Shown here: piece by piece, positions 27,611 through 35,594 of the stretch
Layout of the letters: every line of letters begins with the position of its first letter
Numbering within the stretch: the stretch's first letter is position 1
Assembly: GCF_031679605.1 (NCBI RefSeq)
Contig: NZ_CP117522.1
Coordinates: 248,001-312,000 of the forward strand
DNA length: 64,000 nucleotides
Direction of reading: 5' to 3'
From: Streptomyces luomodiensis
GTDB taxonomy: Bacteria; Actinomycetota; Actinomycetes; Streptomycetales; Streptomycetaceae
Translations under genes and position numbers: made by a program
The notes under the pieces: generated by a model
Databases searched by the model: none
What the model was told of the DNA's origin: nothing
The model's input: the letters and a program-made list of their open reading frames with translations, nothing else

Positions 27611-28234
27611 GTGTCGACACGTCTCGAAGACAAACTGGCACTGCGCGAGTTGGTCGAGAACTGGGCCGTGTGGCGCGACGCCGCGGACTGGGAGCGTTTC
27701 GCCACGGTGTGGCATCCGACCGAGGGATGGATGAGCGCCACATGGTTCCAGGGACCGGCGGCCGAGTTCATCGACGTCAGCCGGGCGGGTTTCGACAGCG
27801 GCGTGAGCATTCTGCACTTCCTGGGGGGACACACCGCCGACATCAACGGCGACCGGGCCATCGCCCAGACGAAGATGACGATCAACCAGCGCGCGAGCAT
27901 CGACGGGGTCGAGGTCGACGTGGTCTGCGTCGGCCGCTTCTACGATTTCTGCGGCCGGTACGACGGTCAGTGGAAGGTCGTCCGCCGGCAACCGATCTAC
28001 GAGAAGGACCGGCTCGATCCGGTCGACCCGTCCGCGCGGCTGGAACTCGACCCGGAGCTGCTCGGCCGGTTCCCCATCGGCTATCGCCACCTGGGCTATC
28101 TGCAGACCAAGGCCGGGTTCACGGTCAAGACCGGACTGCCCGGTCTGACCGGGGAGGCGGTGCGGCGCCTGTACGACGAGGGCTCGAAGTGGCTGGCGGG
28201 ATCAGCCACCCCGGGCCACCCCGGCGAAGAGTGA
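27611..28234 (+). CDS. SnoaL/NTF2-like protein (possible dehydratase or cyclase)
   Basis: About 207 residues. GTG 27611 is preferred because a perfect AAGGAGG (27596-27602) lies 8 nt upstream; an in-frame ATG at 27587 would overlap the previous stop but lies before this site. The helix-rich start (LEDKLALRELVENWAVWRDAADWERFATVWHP) and later strands match the SnoaL_4/NTF2-like cone fold, which includes scytalone dehydratase-type enzymes and small dioxygenase subunits. In this operon a dehydratase role on an oxidised polyol is attractive but unproven. Confidence 0.75.
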   Translation: MSTRLEDKLALRELVENWAVWRDAADWERFATVWHPTEGWMSATWFQGPAAEFIDVSRAGFDSGVSILHFLGGHTADINGDRAIAQTKMTINQRASIDGVEVDVVCVGRFYDFCGRYDGQWKVVRRQPIYEKDRLDPVDPSARLELDPELLGRFPIGYRHLGYLQTKAGFTVKTGLPGLTGEAVRRLYDEGSKWLAGSATPGHPGEE

Positions 28235-28244
28235 GGGCATCGAG

Positions 28245-29075
28245 ATGACCACGGTATTCCTGAACTGCAGCGCCAACACGCTGCGTACCGCCGACCTGCC
28301 CACCCGGGTGGCCGCGGCGGCCAGGGCCGGGTTCGCCGGCATCGGCCTGCGGGTGAGCGACTATCTCCACGCGAACATGCCCGACGGGCAGATCCGCGAT
28401 CTGCTCGACCAACACGGCCTGCGGGTCCTTGAGATGGAGCACAACTGGGACTGGGGCAAGGGCGAGGATCCGGTGGAGGAAGCCATGTTCTCCTTCGCCG
28501 ACCGGATCGGCATCCGCCACCTCAACGTCCCGATGTTCGCCGAGCATCCGCTGCCGGAGCTCGTGGAGCCGTTCGGGGCGTTGTGCGACCGCGCCGCCGA
28601 GCACGGCGTTCTGGTCGGGTTCGAGTTCCTCCCCTACAGCCATGTCCGCACGCTGGACGAGGCGTGGCGGGTGGTCTCGGCGGCCAACCGGCCGAACGGC
28701 GGAATCACCCTGGACCTGTGGCACTGGTTCCGTTCCGGCGCCAGGACCCAGGATCTCGCCGGCATTCCCCCCTCCGCGATCACCACCCTTCAGCTGTGCG
28801 ACGTACTCCCCCAGCCCGGTCCCGATCTGACCGATGAGGCCCGGCACCGGCGGCTGCTCCCCGGCCAGGGAGCCGGGGACACACTCGGCGTGCTCCGCGC
28901 TCTGCGGGAACACGGTGTCAACGCGCCGGTCTCGGTGGAGGTCTTCTCCGACGATCTCGACGCCCGGCCCGCCGCGGAAGCGGCCCGGCTCGCCTTCGAC
29001 GCGGGCGCCCTCACACTCGGCCGCGCCGGTGTCACCGCACCGTCCTGGACCACCACGCTCGAGGAGGGTCGATGA
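28245..29075 (+). CDS. Sugar phosphate isomerase/epimerase-like TIM-barrel protein (AP endonuclease 2 fold)
   Basis: A 276-residue protein: ARAGFAGIGLRVSDYLHANM, VLEMEHNWDWG, LVGFEFLPYSHV and ITLDLWHWFRSG are the successive strands with the metal-binding Glu/Asp/His residues of the xylose-isomerase-like family, which includes IolE (inosose dehydratase) and IolI/IolH. ATG 28245 follows TGAGGGCATCGAG. Its position before a hydroxyquinol dioxygenase makes an isomerase or dehydratase acting on a keto-polyol plausible. Confidence 0.8.
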   Translation: MTTVFLNCSANTLRTADLPTRVAAAARAGFAGIGLRVSDYLHANMPDGQIRDLLDQHGLRVLEMEHNWDWGKGEDPVEEAMFSFADRIGIRHLNVPMFAEHPLPELVEPFGALCDRAAEHGVLVGFEFLPYSHVRTLDEAWRVVSAANRPNGGITLDLWHWFRSGARTQDLAGIPPSAITTLQLCDVLPQPGPDLTDEARHRRLLPGQGAGDTLGVLRALREHGVNAPVSVEVFSDDLDARPAAEAARLAFDAGALTLGRAGVTAPSWTTTLEEGR

Positions 29076-29953
29076 CCACCCCGACCACCGGCTTCTCCGA
29101 GGAAGCTTCGGTCGAGATCGTCACGGAGAGCTTCGCCGGCACTCCGGACGCACGGCTGAAGCAAATCATGACGAGGCTGGTCGAGCACCTGCACGCTTTC
29201 GTGAAGGACATCGAGCCCACCGAGGCGGAATGGCAACAAGCGATCGACTTCCTCACCGCGATCGGGCACATGTGCGACGACACCCGCCAGGAGTTCGTCC
29301 TGCTGTCCGATGTGCTGGGGGTGTCGATGCTGGTCGACGCGATCAACAACCGTAGATCGGCGGCCGCCACCGACACCACCGTCCTCGGCCCGTTCCACAT
29401 GGTCGACTCACCGCCCCGCGAGCTGGGCGCGAACATCTCGCTCGACGGCGAGGGCGAGCCCTGTGTGTTCGCCGGACAGGTCCGGTCGTCCGACGGTACG
29501 CCGCTGCCCGGAGCCCGGGTGGACGTGTGGCAGGCCAATGGGGCCGGCTTCTACGACGTCCAGCAACCCGAGACACAGCCCGAGCGCAACCTCCGGGGGC
29601 TGTTCACCGCTGACGACGACGGCCGTTTCTGGTTGCGGACCGTGGTCCCCCGCTACTATCCGATCCCGGACGACGGACCGGTCGGCCGACTGCTCACCGC
29701 CACCAAGCGCCACCCCAACCGGCCCGCGCACATCCACGTCATCGCCGAAGCCGACGGGCACGCCCCCATCACCACCCACGTCTTCGTCGAAGGCAGCCCG
29801 TATCTGGACTCCGACACGGTGTTCGGGGTGAAGGAGTCTCTGATCAGGCCGGTCACGACCGTTGACGATCCGCTCCGCGCCGAGCGGTACGGTGTCGCCA
29901 ACCCCTTCCGGCTGCTCACGTTCGACGTCGTCCTGGACCGGGTACGGCCATGA
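29072..29953 (+). CDS. Hydroxyquinol 1,2-dioxygenase (intradiol)
   Basis: A 293-residue intradiol ring-cleavage enzyme. Fe(III) ligands are Tyr161 (GFYDVQ), Tyr196 (RYYPIPDDGPVG), His220 and His222 (RPAHIHV). The helical N-terminal linker (IMTRLVEHLHAFVKDIEPTEAEW) and FLTAIGHMCDDTRQEFVLLSDVLG are characteristic of the hydroxyquinol/chlorocatechol branch. It should convert 1,2,4-trihydroxybenzene to maleylacetate. The start overlaps the preceding gene (ATGA) and the maleylacetate reductase follows immediately, which supports the specificity. Confidence 0.93.
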   Translation: MTTPTTGFSEEASVEIVTESFAGTPDARLKQIMTRLVEHLHAFVKDIEPTEAEWQQAIDFLTAIGHMCDDTRQEFVLLSDVLGVSMLVDAINNRRSAAATDTTVLGPFHMVDSPPRELGANISLDGEGEPCVFAGQVRSSDGTPLPGARVDVWQANGAGFYDVQQPETQPERNLRGLFTADDDGRFWLRTVVPRYYPIPDDGPVGRLLTATKRHPNRPAHIHVIAEADGHAPITTHVFVEGSPYLDSDTVFGVKESLIRPVTTVDDPLRAERYGVANPFRLLTFDVVLDRVRP

Positions 29954-31011
29954 GCCACCACTTCATCCACGAGAACCGTCCAGGCCGGGTCGTCTTCGCG
30001 GCGGGCGCGAGAGCACGGCTGCCCGAGGAAATCGACCGACTCGGCCTGCACCGGCTCATCGTGGTGTGCACACCCGGACACGCGGACCTCGCCGCCGAAC
30101 TGGCGGCCCCGCTCGGCGACCGGATCGCCGATCTGCACCCGCACGCCACGATGCACGTGCCGGCAGCCGTCGCGGCGGAAACCGTGGCGCGAGCGCGGGA
30201 GATCGGCGCGGACGGTTGCCTCGCGATCGGCGGTGGCTCCGCGATCGGTCTGGCGAAGGCCGTCGCGAAGGACACCGGCCTGCCGATCGTCGCTGTGCCG
30301 ACCACCTACGCCGGATCGGAGATGACGCCGATCTGGGGCCTGACCACCGATGGCCGGAAGACCACCGGACGGGACCCCCGCGTCCTGCCGTCCGTTGTGG
30401 TCTACGACCCGGAACTGACCACGACGCTCCCGTCCGCGCTGTCGGTGACCAGTGGCGTGAACGCCCTCGCACACGCCGCGGAGGCCCTGTACGCGCCCGA
30501 CAGTTCACCGATCCACACGCTGATGGCGGCGGAAGCGGCGCGGGCCCTGGCCGACGCCCTGCCTCGTGTGGTCGCCGATCCTGACGACATCGACGCCCGC
30601 TCCGACGCCCTGTACGGGGCCTGGCTCGCCGGCAGCGTACTGGGTGCTACCACGATGTCCTTGCACCACAAGCTCTGCCACATTCTCGGCGGCACCTTCA
30701 ACCTGCCGCACGCCGAGACCCACACCGCGGTCCTCCCCCACGTTCTCGCCTTCAACCTCCCGGCGGCACCGGCGGCGCGGACCGCACTGGAGACGGCACT
30801 CGACACCACCGAGCCGGCTTCCCAGCTGTTCCACCTTGCGCGGAGCCTCGGCGCCGACATGTCACTCACGGCGCTGGGCATGCCCGAGGACGGTGTGGAG
30901 ACCGTGGTCTCCCAAGCACTCGCCCATCCCTACGCCAATCCCAGGCTTGTCACGGAGGCCGACGTCCGCCGCATCCTCGGCCGCGCGCTCACCGGCGCCG
31001 CACCCGCATAG
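29950..31011 (+). CDS. Maleylacetate reductase
   Basis: A 353-residue iron-containing alcohol dehydrogenase-family protein. The nucleotide-binding segment AIGGGSAIGLAKAVA, then VPTTYAGSEMTPIWG, and the metal/active-site region SLHHKLCHILGGTFNLPHAETHTAVLPHV are diagnostic of maleylacetate reductases. It reduces maleylacetate to 3-oxoadipate, which feeds the beta-ketoadipate pathway. No 3-oxoadipate CoA-transferase or thiolase is present in the window. ATG 29950 overlaps the dioxygenase stop by 4 bp. Confidence 0.95.
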   Translation: MSHHFIHENRPGRVVFAAGARARLPEEIDRLGLHRLIVVCTPGHADLAAELAAPLGDRIADLHPHATMHVPAAVAAETVARAREIGADGCLAIGGGSAIGLAKAVAKDTGLPIVAVPTTYAGSEMTPIWGLTTDGRKTTGRDPRVLPSVVVYDPELTTTLPSALSVTSGVNALAHAAEALYAPDSSPIHTLMAAEAARALADALPRVVADPDDIDARSDALYGAWLAGSVLGATTMSLHHKLCHILGGTFNLPHAETHTAVLPHVLAFNLPAAPAARTALETALDTTEPASQLFHLARSLGADMSLTALGMPEDGVETVVSQALAHPYANPRLVTEADVRRILGRALTGAAPA

Positions 31012-31087
31012 CAGCGCACTCACCCGGTCCATGGTTTCCGCCCCCGCCACACAAGAGCCGGCTCCGGCCGGCCAAGAAAGGACACTC

Positions 31088-31840
31088 ATGCGCCTGCACG
31101 ACAAGGTAGCCCTGATCACCGGTGCCTCCAGCGGTATGGGGCGTGCCACCGCCGAAACGTTCAGTCGTGAGGGCGCGACCGTTGTCATCGCCGACATCGC
31201 CGACGAGGACGGCGCCTTGGTCGTCGACGGGATCCGGACCGCCGGCGGGCAGGCCCGTTACCTGCACCTCGATGTCACGGACGAGAGCTCATGGACCGCC
31301 GCGATCGAGGTGATCCTCGCGGAGTTCGGACGGCTCGACATCCTGGTCAACAACGCGGGGATCAGCGGCACCTTCGACCCCGACCTGACCAGCACCCGGT
31401 TCTTCGACCAGCTCATGCAGGTCAACGCGAAGGGTGTGTTCCTCGGCATCAAGCACGGCGCCGCCGCCATGGCCCGCTCCGGCGGCGGCTCGATCGTCAA
31501 CCTGTCCTCCATCTCGGCCTCCATCGGCCAGCTCGGCGTGCACCTGGGCTACGGCGCGTCAAAGGCCGCCGTGAAGTCGATGACGACCACCGCGGCGGTG
31601 CACTACGCCGATGCCGGGATCCGCGTCAACGCGGTCGCACCGGGCATGCTGCCGGCGATGCGCACCTCCCGCGGCTCCGCCGACCCGGTGTGGCGGGCCA
31701 AGCAGATCGACGGGGTGCCGATGAAGCGGGCCGGGGAGGTACGGGAGGTCGCCGACACCGTCCTCTTCCTCGCCAGCGAAGAGGCCTCGTATATCACCGG
31801 GGTTGAGATTCTGGTCGACGGCGGACTGACCGCCGTCTGA
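31088..31840 (+). CDS. Short-chain dehydrogenase/reductase (second in the operon)
   Basis: A 250-residue classical SDR: TGASSGMG, NNAG, NLSSISAS with the catalytic Ser, YGASK, and a C-terminal LFLASEEASYITGVEILVDGG. ATG 31088 follows AGAAAGGAC, 76 bp after the reductase stop, so it is probably still in the operon. It differs clearly in sequence from the first SDR, suggesting two different oxidations. The 217 bp from 31841 to 32057 contain no supported gene and probably hold the promoter of the next gene. Confidence 0.9.
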   Translation: MRLHDKVALITGASSGMGRATAETFSREGATVVIADIADEDGALVVDGIRTAGGQARYLHLDVTDESSWTAAIEVILAEFGRLDILVNNAGISGTFDPDLTSTRFFDQLMQVNAKGVFLGIKHGAAAMARSGGGSIVNLSSISASIGQLGVHLGYGASKAAVKSMTTTAAVHYADAGIRVNAVAPGMLPAMRTSRGSADPVWRAKQIDGVPMKRAGEVREVADTVLFLASEEASYITGVEILVDGGLTAV

Positions 31841-32057
31841 CGCTCGCCGTCCAGGCCGACCACACCGGACGCCCTGCCGAGGCGGTCCGCATCACCGCGC
31901 CGACCGACCGATTTGCCGGTTCAGCAAAGTACGTTGCCGCCATGGACGCATGCGCGCAGGCTGCATTCAGAAAGTGCCGGCTCATCACCCGGAACCCCTC
32001 CGGCTCGAGCGGCACGTCAGAAGCGGCAATTGCGTCACAGAACAGAGGATGCGGCAG

Positions 32058-32747
32058 ATGGAAAACCGCCACGTCGTGATCATTCCGATCGAGATCGACG
32101 AAGAGAAGGAAAGCGCTTATCTCGACGCCTGGCAGGGCGCCGCAGACGTGATGGCGGCTCAACCCGGTTTCATCCGGACGTATATGTTCCGCACGATCGT
32201 TCCGGGGAGCACATTCCATCTCGTCAATGTGGCGGAATGGGAGTCCACCGCTCACTGGGAAGAGGCGATGAACGTCTGCCCGATGATGGGACAGCAGATA
32301 GCCATCGCCCATGCCTCGAATTACGAGGCGATCAGGACGGTCCTGCCCGCCACGAAGCAGAGCTTGGACTCCGGCGACGGTCACACGCCCGCTGAGCTGT
32401 CTCCTGCCGAGGCGTATCGCCGCCTCGCGGACGGGAAACTCACGCTGGTCGATGTCCGCGAGGACGATGAATGGGCAGCGCGTCACCCGACCGGCGCCGT
32501 GCACGCCGCGCTCAGCACGTTGCCGGCCGCGCTGTCGGATCTGCCCGACGGTCCACTGGCCTTCGTATGCCGCACGGGCGCACGCAGCGTGCAGGGCGGC
32601 GCGCAGGCGATCCGCGCGGGCCGGTCCTCCGTCCACAGCGTGACGGGCGGCCTTGAGGCATGGGAAGCGGCAGGGCTGCCGGTCACCACCCCCGACCGCG
32701 CGGACGCGGTGAACAACGGCCTTGGGGAACATCGGTACAGCGGTTAA
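32058..32747 (+). CDS. Fusion of an antibiotic-biosynthesis-monooxygenase (ABM) domain and a rhodanese domain
   Basis: A 229-residue protein from ATG 32058 (AGAGG 10 nt upstream). Residues 1 to about 100 (HVVIIPIEIDEEKESAYLDA, GFIRTYMFRTIVPG, FHLVNVAEWES) form a ferredoxin-like dimeric alpha/beta barrel of the ABM type. Residues about 120-220 form a rhodanese domain: TLVDVREDDEWAARHPTGAV and active-site Cys in FVCRTGARS, then VTGGLEAWEAAGLPV. The C-terminal part fits the sulfur-handling genes that follow. The ABM part could sense or oxidise a small ligand. Confidence 0.8.
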   Translation: MENRHVVIIPIEIDEEKESAYLDAWQGAADVMAAQPGFIRTYMFRTIVPGSTFHLVNVAEWESTAHWEEAMNVCPMMGQQIAIAHASNYEAIRTVLPATKQSLDSGDGHTPAELSPAEAYRRLADGKLTLVDVREDDEWAARHPTGAVHAALSTLPAALSDLPDGPLAFVCRTGARSVQGGAQAIRAGRSSVHSVTGGLEAWEAAGLPVTTPDRADAVNNGLGEHRYSG

Positions 32748-32873
32748 CGCCAAGCCGTTGATCTTGCGGGCTCCGTGCCCCGAGGCGTCCGCCGATGGCG
32801 GGCGTGAGCCGCGTCGTCGTGGTCACGCCTCCTTCAGCGCTGTCTGCGCCGTCCGGGTTACTTGGGGCCCTCA

Positions 32874-33283
32874 TCAGCGGCGGGGCGCCAGCGGGTGAAG
32901 GCGCACTGGTCGTCGCCCCGTGGCGGAGAGCACACCGATGGTTCGGTCCTGCTCTTCGGTGGCGACCAGCGTCAGGGAGGCGGTGGTCAGGGCCTCGTTC
33001 ATGGGCCGGTCGGTGAAGGTGTGGGCGGCGGCGTCGTGGTACGCCTTCGTGCCGGTTCCGCCGAACCCGGTGAGCATGGCGGAGGATGCCGAGCCGGCCT
33101 CGATGGCGGCCTACGGGACCGGGATGATCCTGACGCCGTCGCCGGTGGTGGCCATCAGCGCGTTCACCGCCTCGACGTCCTGGCCGCGGGCCAGGCGGAT
33201 GTGGGTGGGCCCTGCCAGCCCGCTCGGAGGCGGTCGGCGGACAGCGGCGGCGTGTGCCGGGTCTTCTTGGTCGTCTTGTCCAT
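32874..33283 (-). pseudogene. Decayed GNAT-like acetyltransferase gene
   Basis: Reading on the minus strand, ATG 33283 gives MDKTTKKTRHTPPLSADRL. After about 25 residues the similarity moves to another frame (GPTHIRLARGQDVEAVNALM, TTGDGVRIIPVP), followed by an in-frame TAG. It then resumes as AAIEAGSASSAML and LTLVATEEQDRTIGVLSA. The pattern IRLARxxDxxAVxAL...LVATEEQ..IGVL is GNAT-like. One frameshift and one stop leave it broken. Confidence 0.6.
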
Positions 33284-33359
33284 GGTTTTCGTTCCCCCTG
33301 GTGCTGGTGCCGGGCGGCCCGCCGCGCTGAGATGGATCTTGTCCCGGTGGCCGGGTGGC

Positions 33360-33659
33360 CTACCGCCGGTTTCCGGCCTGAACGAGCGTGGTGTCGCCGT
33401 CGCGGCGGACGACGTTGCAGGGCAGGAGCAGGCCGATGCTGCGGTCGGCTTCCAGGGCCTGGTGGGCGAGCGGCGGGTTGCACGCACCGAGGATCAGGTA
33501 GTCCTCCATGCCGTGGCCGAGTTTCGCCTTGAGGGTGGCTTTCACGTCGATCTCGGTGTGGATGCCGAAGCCTTGGTCGGCCAGGGCCTTGCGTACGGCG
33601 GTGACGGCTGTGTCGGAGTCGGCGTCGAGGCGGACGGTGCGGTCGTAGGAGACGGACAC
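33360..33659 (-). CDS. DUF302 domain protein, probably shortened
   Basis: A 99-residue protein from GTG 33659. YDRTVRLDADSDTAVTAVRKAL, GFGIHTEIDVKATLKAKLG and ILGACNPPLAHQALEADRSI are the hallmark segments of DUF302 proteins, often found with sulfur, heavy-metal and persulfide genes. The usual C-terminal stretch (VVEAVDP..) is missing and the frame ends VQAGNRR, so about 25-30 residues may be lost. The ribosome binding site is poor (GGGA directly before GTG). It may no longer be functional. Confidence 0.65.
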   Translation of the reverse strand: MSVSYDRTVRLDADSDTAVTAVRKALADQGFGIHTEIDVKATLKAKLGHGMEDYLILGACNPPLAHQALEADRSIGLLLPCNVVRRDGDTTLVQAGNRR

Positions 33660-33755
33660 TCCCGGATAGCACGGAACGCCTCATTCCGCTATGCCCCGCC
33701 GGGTACCCGCAAGGCGCCAGGCGACGCCTTGAGCGGGTGGTTTCCGCCCGTTGGA

Positions 33756-33808
33756 ATACCCCCCGGGGTATAGCTGTTAGAGTGAGCGTCCGATACCCCC
33801 CGGGGTAC
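33756..33808. promoter_or_regulatory. Two CstR/CsoR-type operators upstream of the persulfide operon
   Basis: The palindrome ATACCCCCCGGGGTAT (33756-33771) is repeated as ATACCCCCCGGGGTAC (33793-33808), 37 bp apart start to start. A closely related palindrome stands in front of the csoR-like gene at 36897. CsoR-family repressors typically bind such TACCCC/GGGGTA inverted repeats, so the repressor gene at 36597-36878 is the likely partner. The second element ends about 8 bp before the GAGAGGAG ribosome binding site. Confidence 0.75.
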
Positions 33809-33831
33809 ATGTTCGAGAGGAGTCATGAGCC

Positions 33832-35196
33832 GTGTTCTTCGTCGACACCATGGAATTCGAGGGCCTGGGCAACCGCAGCTACCTGGCCGGCGGCCCCAGC
33901 GCCGCGGTGGCCATCGACCCGCCGCGCGACATCGACCAGGTCATCGCCGCAGCGGCCCGCCGCGGGGTGCGCATCGCTTTCGTGGCCGAGACCCATGTCC
34001 ACAACGACTACGTCACCGGCGGCCTGGAGCTGGCCCGCGTCACCGGCGCCCAGTACCTGGTGCCGGCCGGGGCGCACGTGTCGTTCGCCCGCACCCCCGT
34101 TGCAGACGGCGACACGGTGACGGTGGACGAGGGCCTGGTGCTGCGCGCTATCGCCACTCCTGGGCACACCCCGCACCACACCTCCTACGCCTTGACCGAA
34201 GACGGGCGCGGTGTGGCGGCGTTCACCGGCGGGTCACTGCTCATCGGTACCGTGGGCCGCCCGGACCTGGTCGAACCAAGGCTGACCGAACAGCTGGCCC
34301 GCGCCCAGCACGCCTCCGCCCACCGTCTGGCCGACGAGCTGGACGACGAGGTGCCGGTGCTGCCCACCCACGGGTTCGGCAGCTTCTGCTCCTCCTCCCA
34401 GGCCGAGGGGGACGCGACCACGATCGGCAAGGAGCGCGAGACCAACGACGCGCTGACCCTGGACGTGGACACCTTCGTCGCCCAGATGCTCGCCGGGCTG
34501 GACGACGTACCCGCCTACTACGCCCACATGGGCCCGGCCAACGCCGCAGGCCCCGCGCCGGTCGACCTCACCCCGCCGCGGCGTGCGGACGCCGAGGAGC
34601 TCGCCTCCCGGCTGGCCGCGGGTGAGTGGGTGGTGGACCTGCGCAGCCGCATGGCCTTCGCCGAAGGGCACGTGGCCGGGTCGTTCAACTTCGAGGGCGA
34701 GGGCAAGCTCGCCACCTACCTGGCCTGGCTGATCCCGTGGGGCAAGCCCGTCACCCTGCTGGCCGACACCCCGGAGCAGATCACCGACGCGCAGCGGGAG
34801 CTGGCGCGGGTGGGCATCGACCGCCCGGCCGCCGCCGCCACCGGTGATCCGGCCGCCTGGGTCCGTGAGGGCGAGCAGCTCGCCTCCTTCCCCCGTGCCC
34901 GCTTCGCCGACCTCGCCGATGTCCGCAAGCGCGGCGACGGCGTGGTCGTCCTGGACGTGCGCCGGGGCTCGGAGCGTTCGGTCGGCTACATCGACGGCTC
35001 GGTCCACATCCCGATCCACGAGTTGCACGGCCGAATCGGCGAAGTACCGGACGGGACGGTGTGGGTGCACTGCGCCGGCGGGATGCGCGCAGCGATCGCC
35101 GCCTCCCTGCTGGATGCGGTCGGCCGCGACGTGGTCGCCGTGGACGACGACTTCGACGCCGCAGTGGATGCCGGGCTGTCCCTGACCTCCGGCTGA
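33832..35196 (+). CDS. MBL-fold persulfide dioxygenase-like protein fused to rhodanese domains
   Basis: A 454-residue protein from GTG 33832. The N-terminal metallo-beta-lactamase domain has THVHNDYVTGG (the THxHxD metal motif), ATPGHTPHHTSY and LPTHGFGSFCSS, matching ETHE1/CstB/BlhR-like persulfide dioxygenases. Two rhodanese-like regions follow. The first (WVVDLRSRMAFAEGHVAGSFN) has no obvious active-site Cys. The second (VVVLDVRRGSERSVGYIDGS) has a Cys in WVHCAGGMRA. It probably oxidises low-molecular-weight persulfides to sulfite or thiosulfate. It heads the sulfur operon and is preceded by the two palindromic operators. Confidence 0.9.
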   Translation: MFFVDTMEFEGLGNRSYLAGGPSAAVAIDPPRDIDQVIAAAARRGVRIAFVAETHVHNDYVTGGLELARVTGAQYLVPAGAHVSFARTPVADGDTVTVDEGLVLRAIATPGHTPHHTSYALTEDGRGVAAFTGGSLLIGTVGRPDLVEPRLTEQLARAQHASAHRLADELDDEVPVLPTHGFGSFCSSSQAEGDATTIGKERETNDALTLDVDTFVAQMLAGLDDVPAYYAHMGPANAAGPAPVDLTPPRRADAEELASRLAAGEWVVDLRSRMAFAEGHVAGSFNFEGEGKLATYLAWLIPWGKPVTLLADTPEQITDAQRELARVGIDRPAAAATGDPAAWVREGEQLASFPRARFADLADVRKRGDGVVVLDVRRGSERSVGYIDGSVHIPIHELHGRIGEVPDGTVWVHCAGGMRAAIAASLLDAVGRDVVAVDDDFDAAVDAGLSLTSG

Positions 35197-35228
35197 TTTC
35201 GGCCGTTCCGTAAGGAAGGAAGCGTGTG

Positions 35229-35594
35229 ATGTTCCTCTTTCGCCGAAATGGGCCCCGGGTCACGGTCGACGAGGCACGCAGCCGTACCATCGGCGATCAG
35301 CCCGACGCGGTCCTGCTGGACGTCCGTGAGAAGCCCGAGTGGACCGCGGGCCACGCCCCGGGCGCCGTCCACGTACCGCTGACGAAACTGGTTGCCGGCG
35401 GCACCCTACCGACCGAGGCGGAGGGCCCGCCGCTGGTGGTGATCTGCCGCAGCGGACACCGCTCCCAGCAGGCGGCGAATCTCCTCGCTGAGCGCGGAGT
35501 GCAGGCGGTGGACGTCGAGGGCGGTATGAACGCGTGGGCCGCCGCCGGGTACCCGGTGGTCGACGAGCGCGGGAACAGTGGCCGGATAGCGTGA
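35229..35594 (+). CDS. Single-domain rhodanese (sulfurtransferase)
   Basis: About 121 residues from ATG 35229 (TAAGGAAGGAAG upstream; GTG 35226 is an alternative). DAVLLDVREKPEWTAGHAPGAVHVPL and VVICRSGHRSQQAANLL show the rhodanese fold with an active-site Cys in CRSGHRS. It probably moves sulfane sulfur between thiols, sulfite and the persulfide dioxygenase. The stop overlaps the transporter start (GTGA). Confidence 0.9.
   Translation: MFLFRRNGPRVTVDEARSRTIGDQPDAVLLDVREKPEWTAGHAPGAVHVPLTKLVAGGTLPTEAEGPPLVVICRSGHRSQQAANLLAERGVQAVDVEGGMNAWAAAGYPVVDERGNSGRIA

Noticed and set aside
29072..29953. Calling the ring-cleavage enzyme catechol 1,2-dioxygenase
   Set aside because: The hydroxyquinol-type linker and the adjacent maleylacetate reductase favour hydroxyquinol. 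There is no muconate cycloisomerase.
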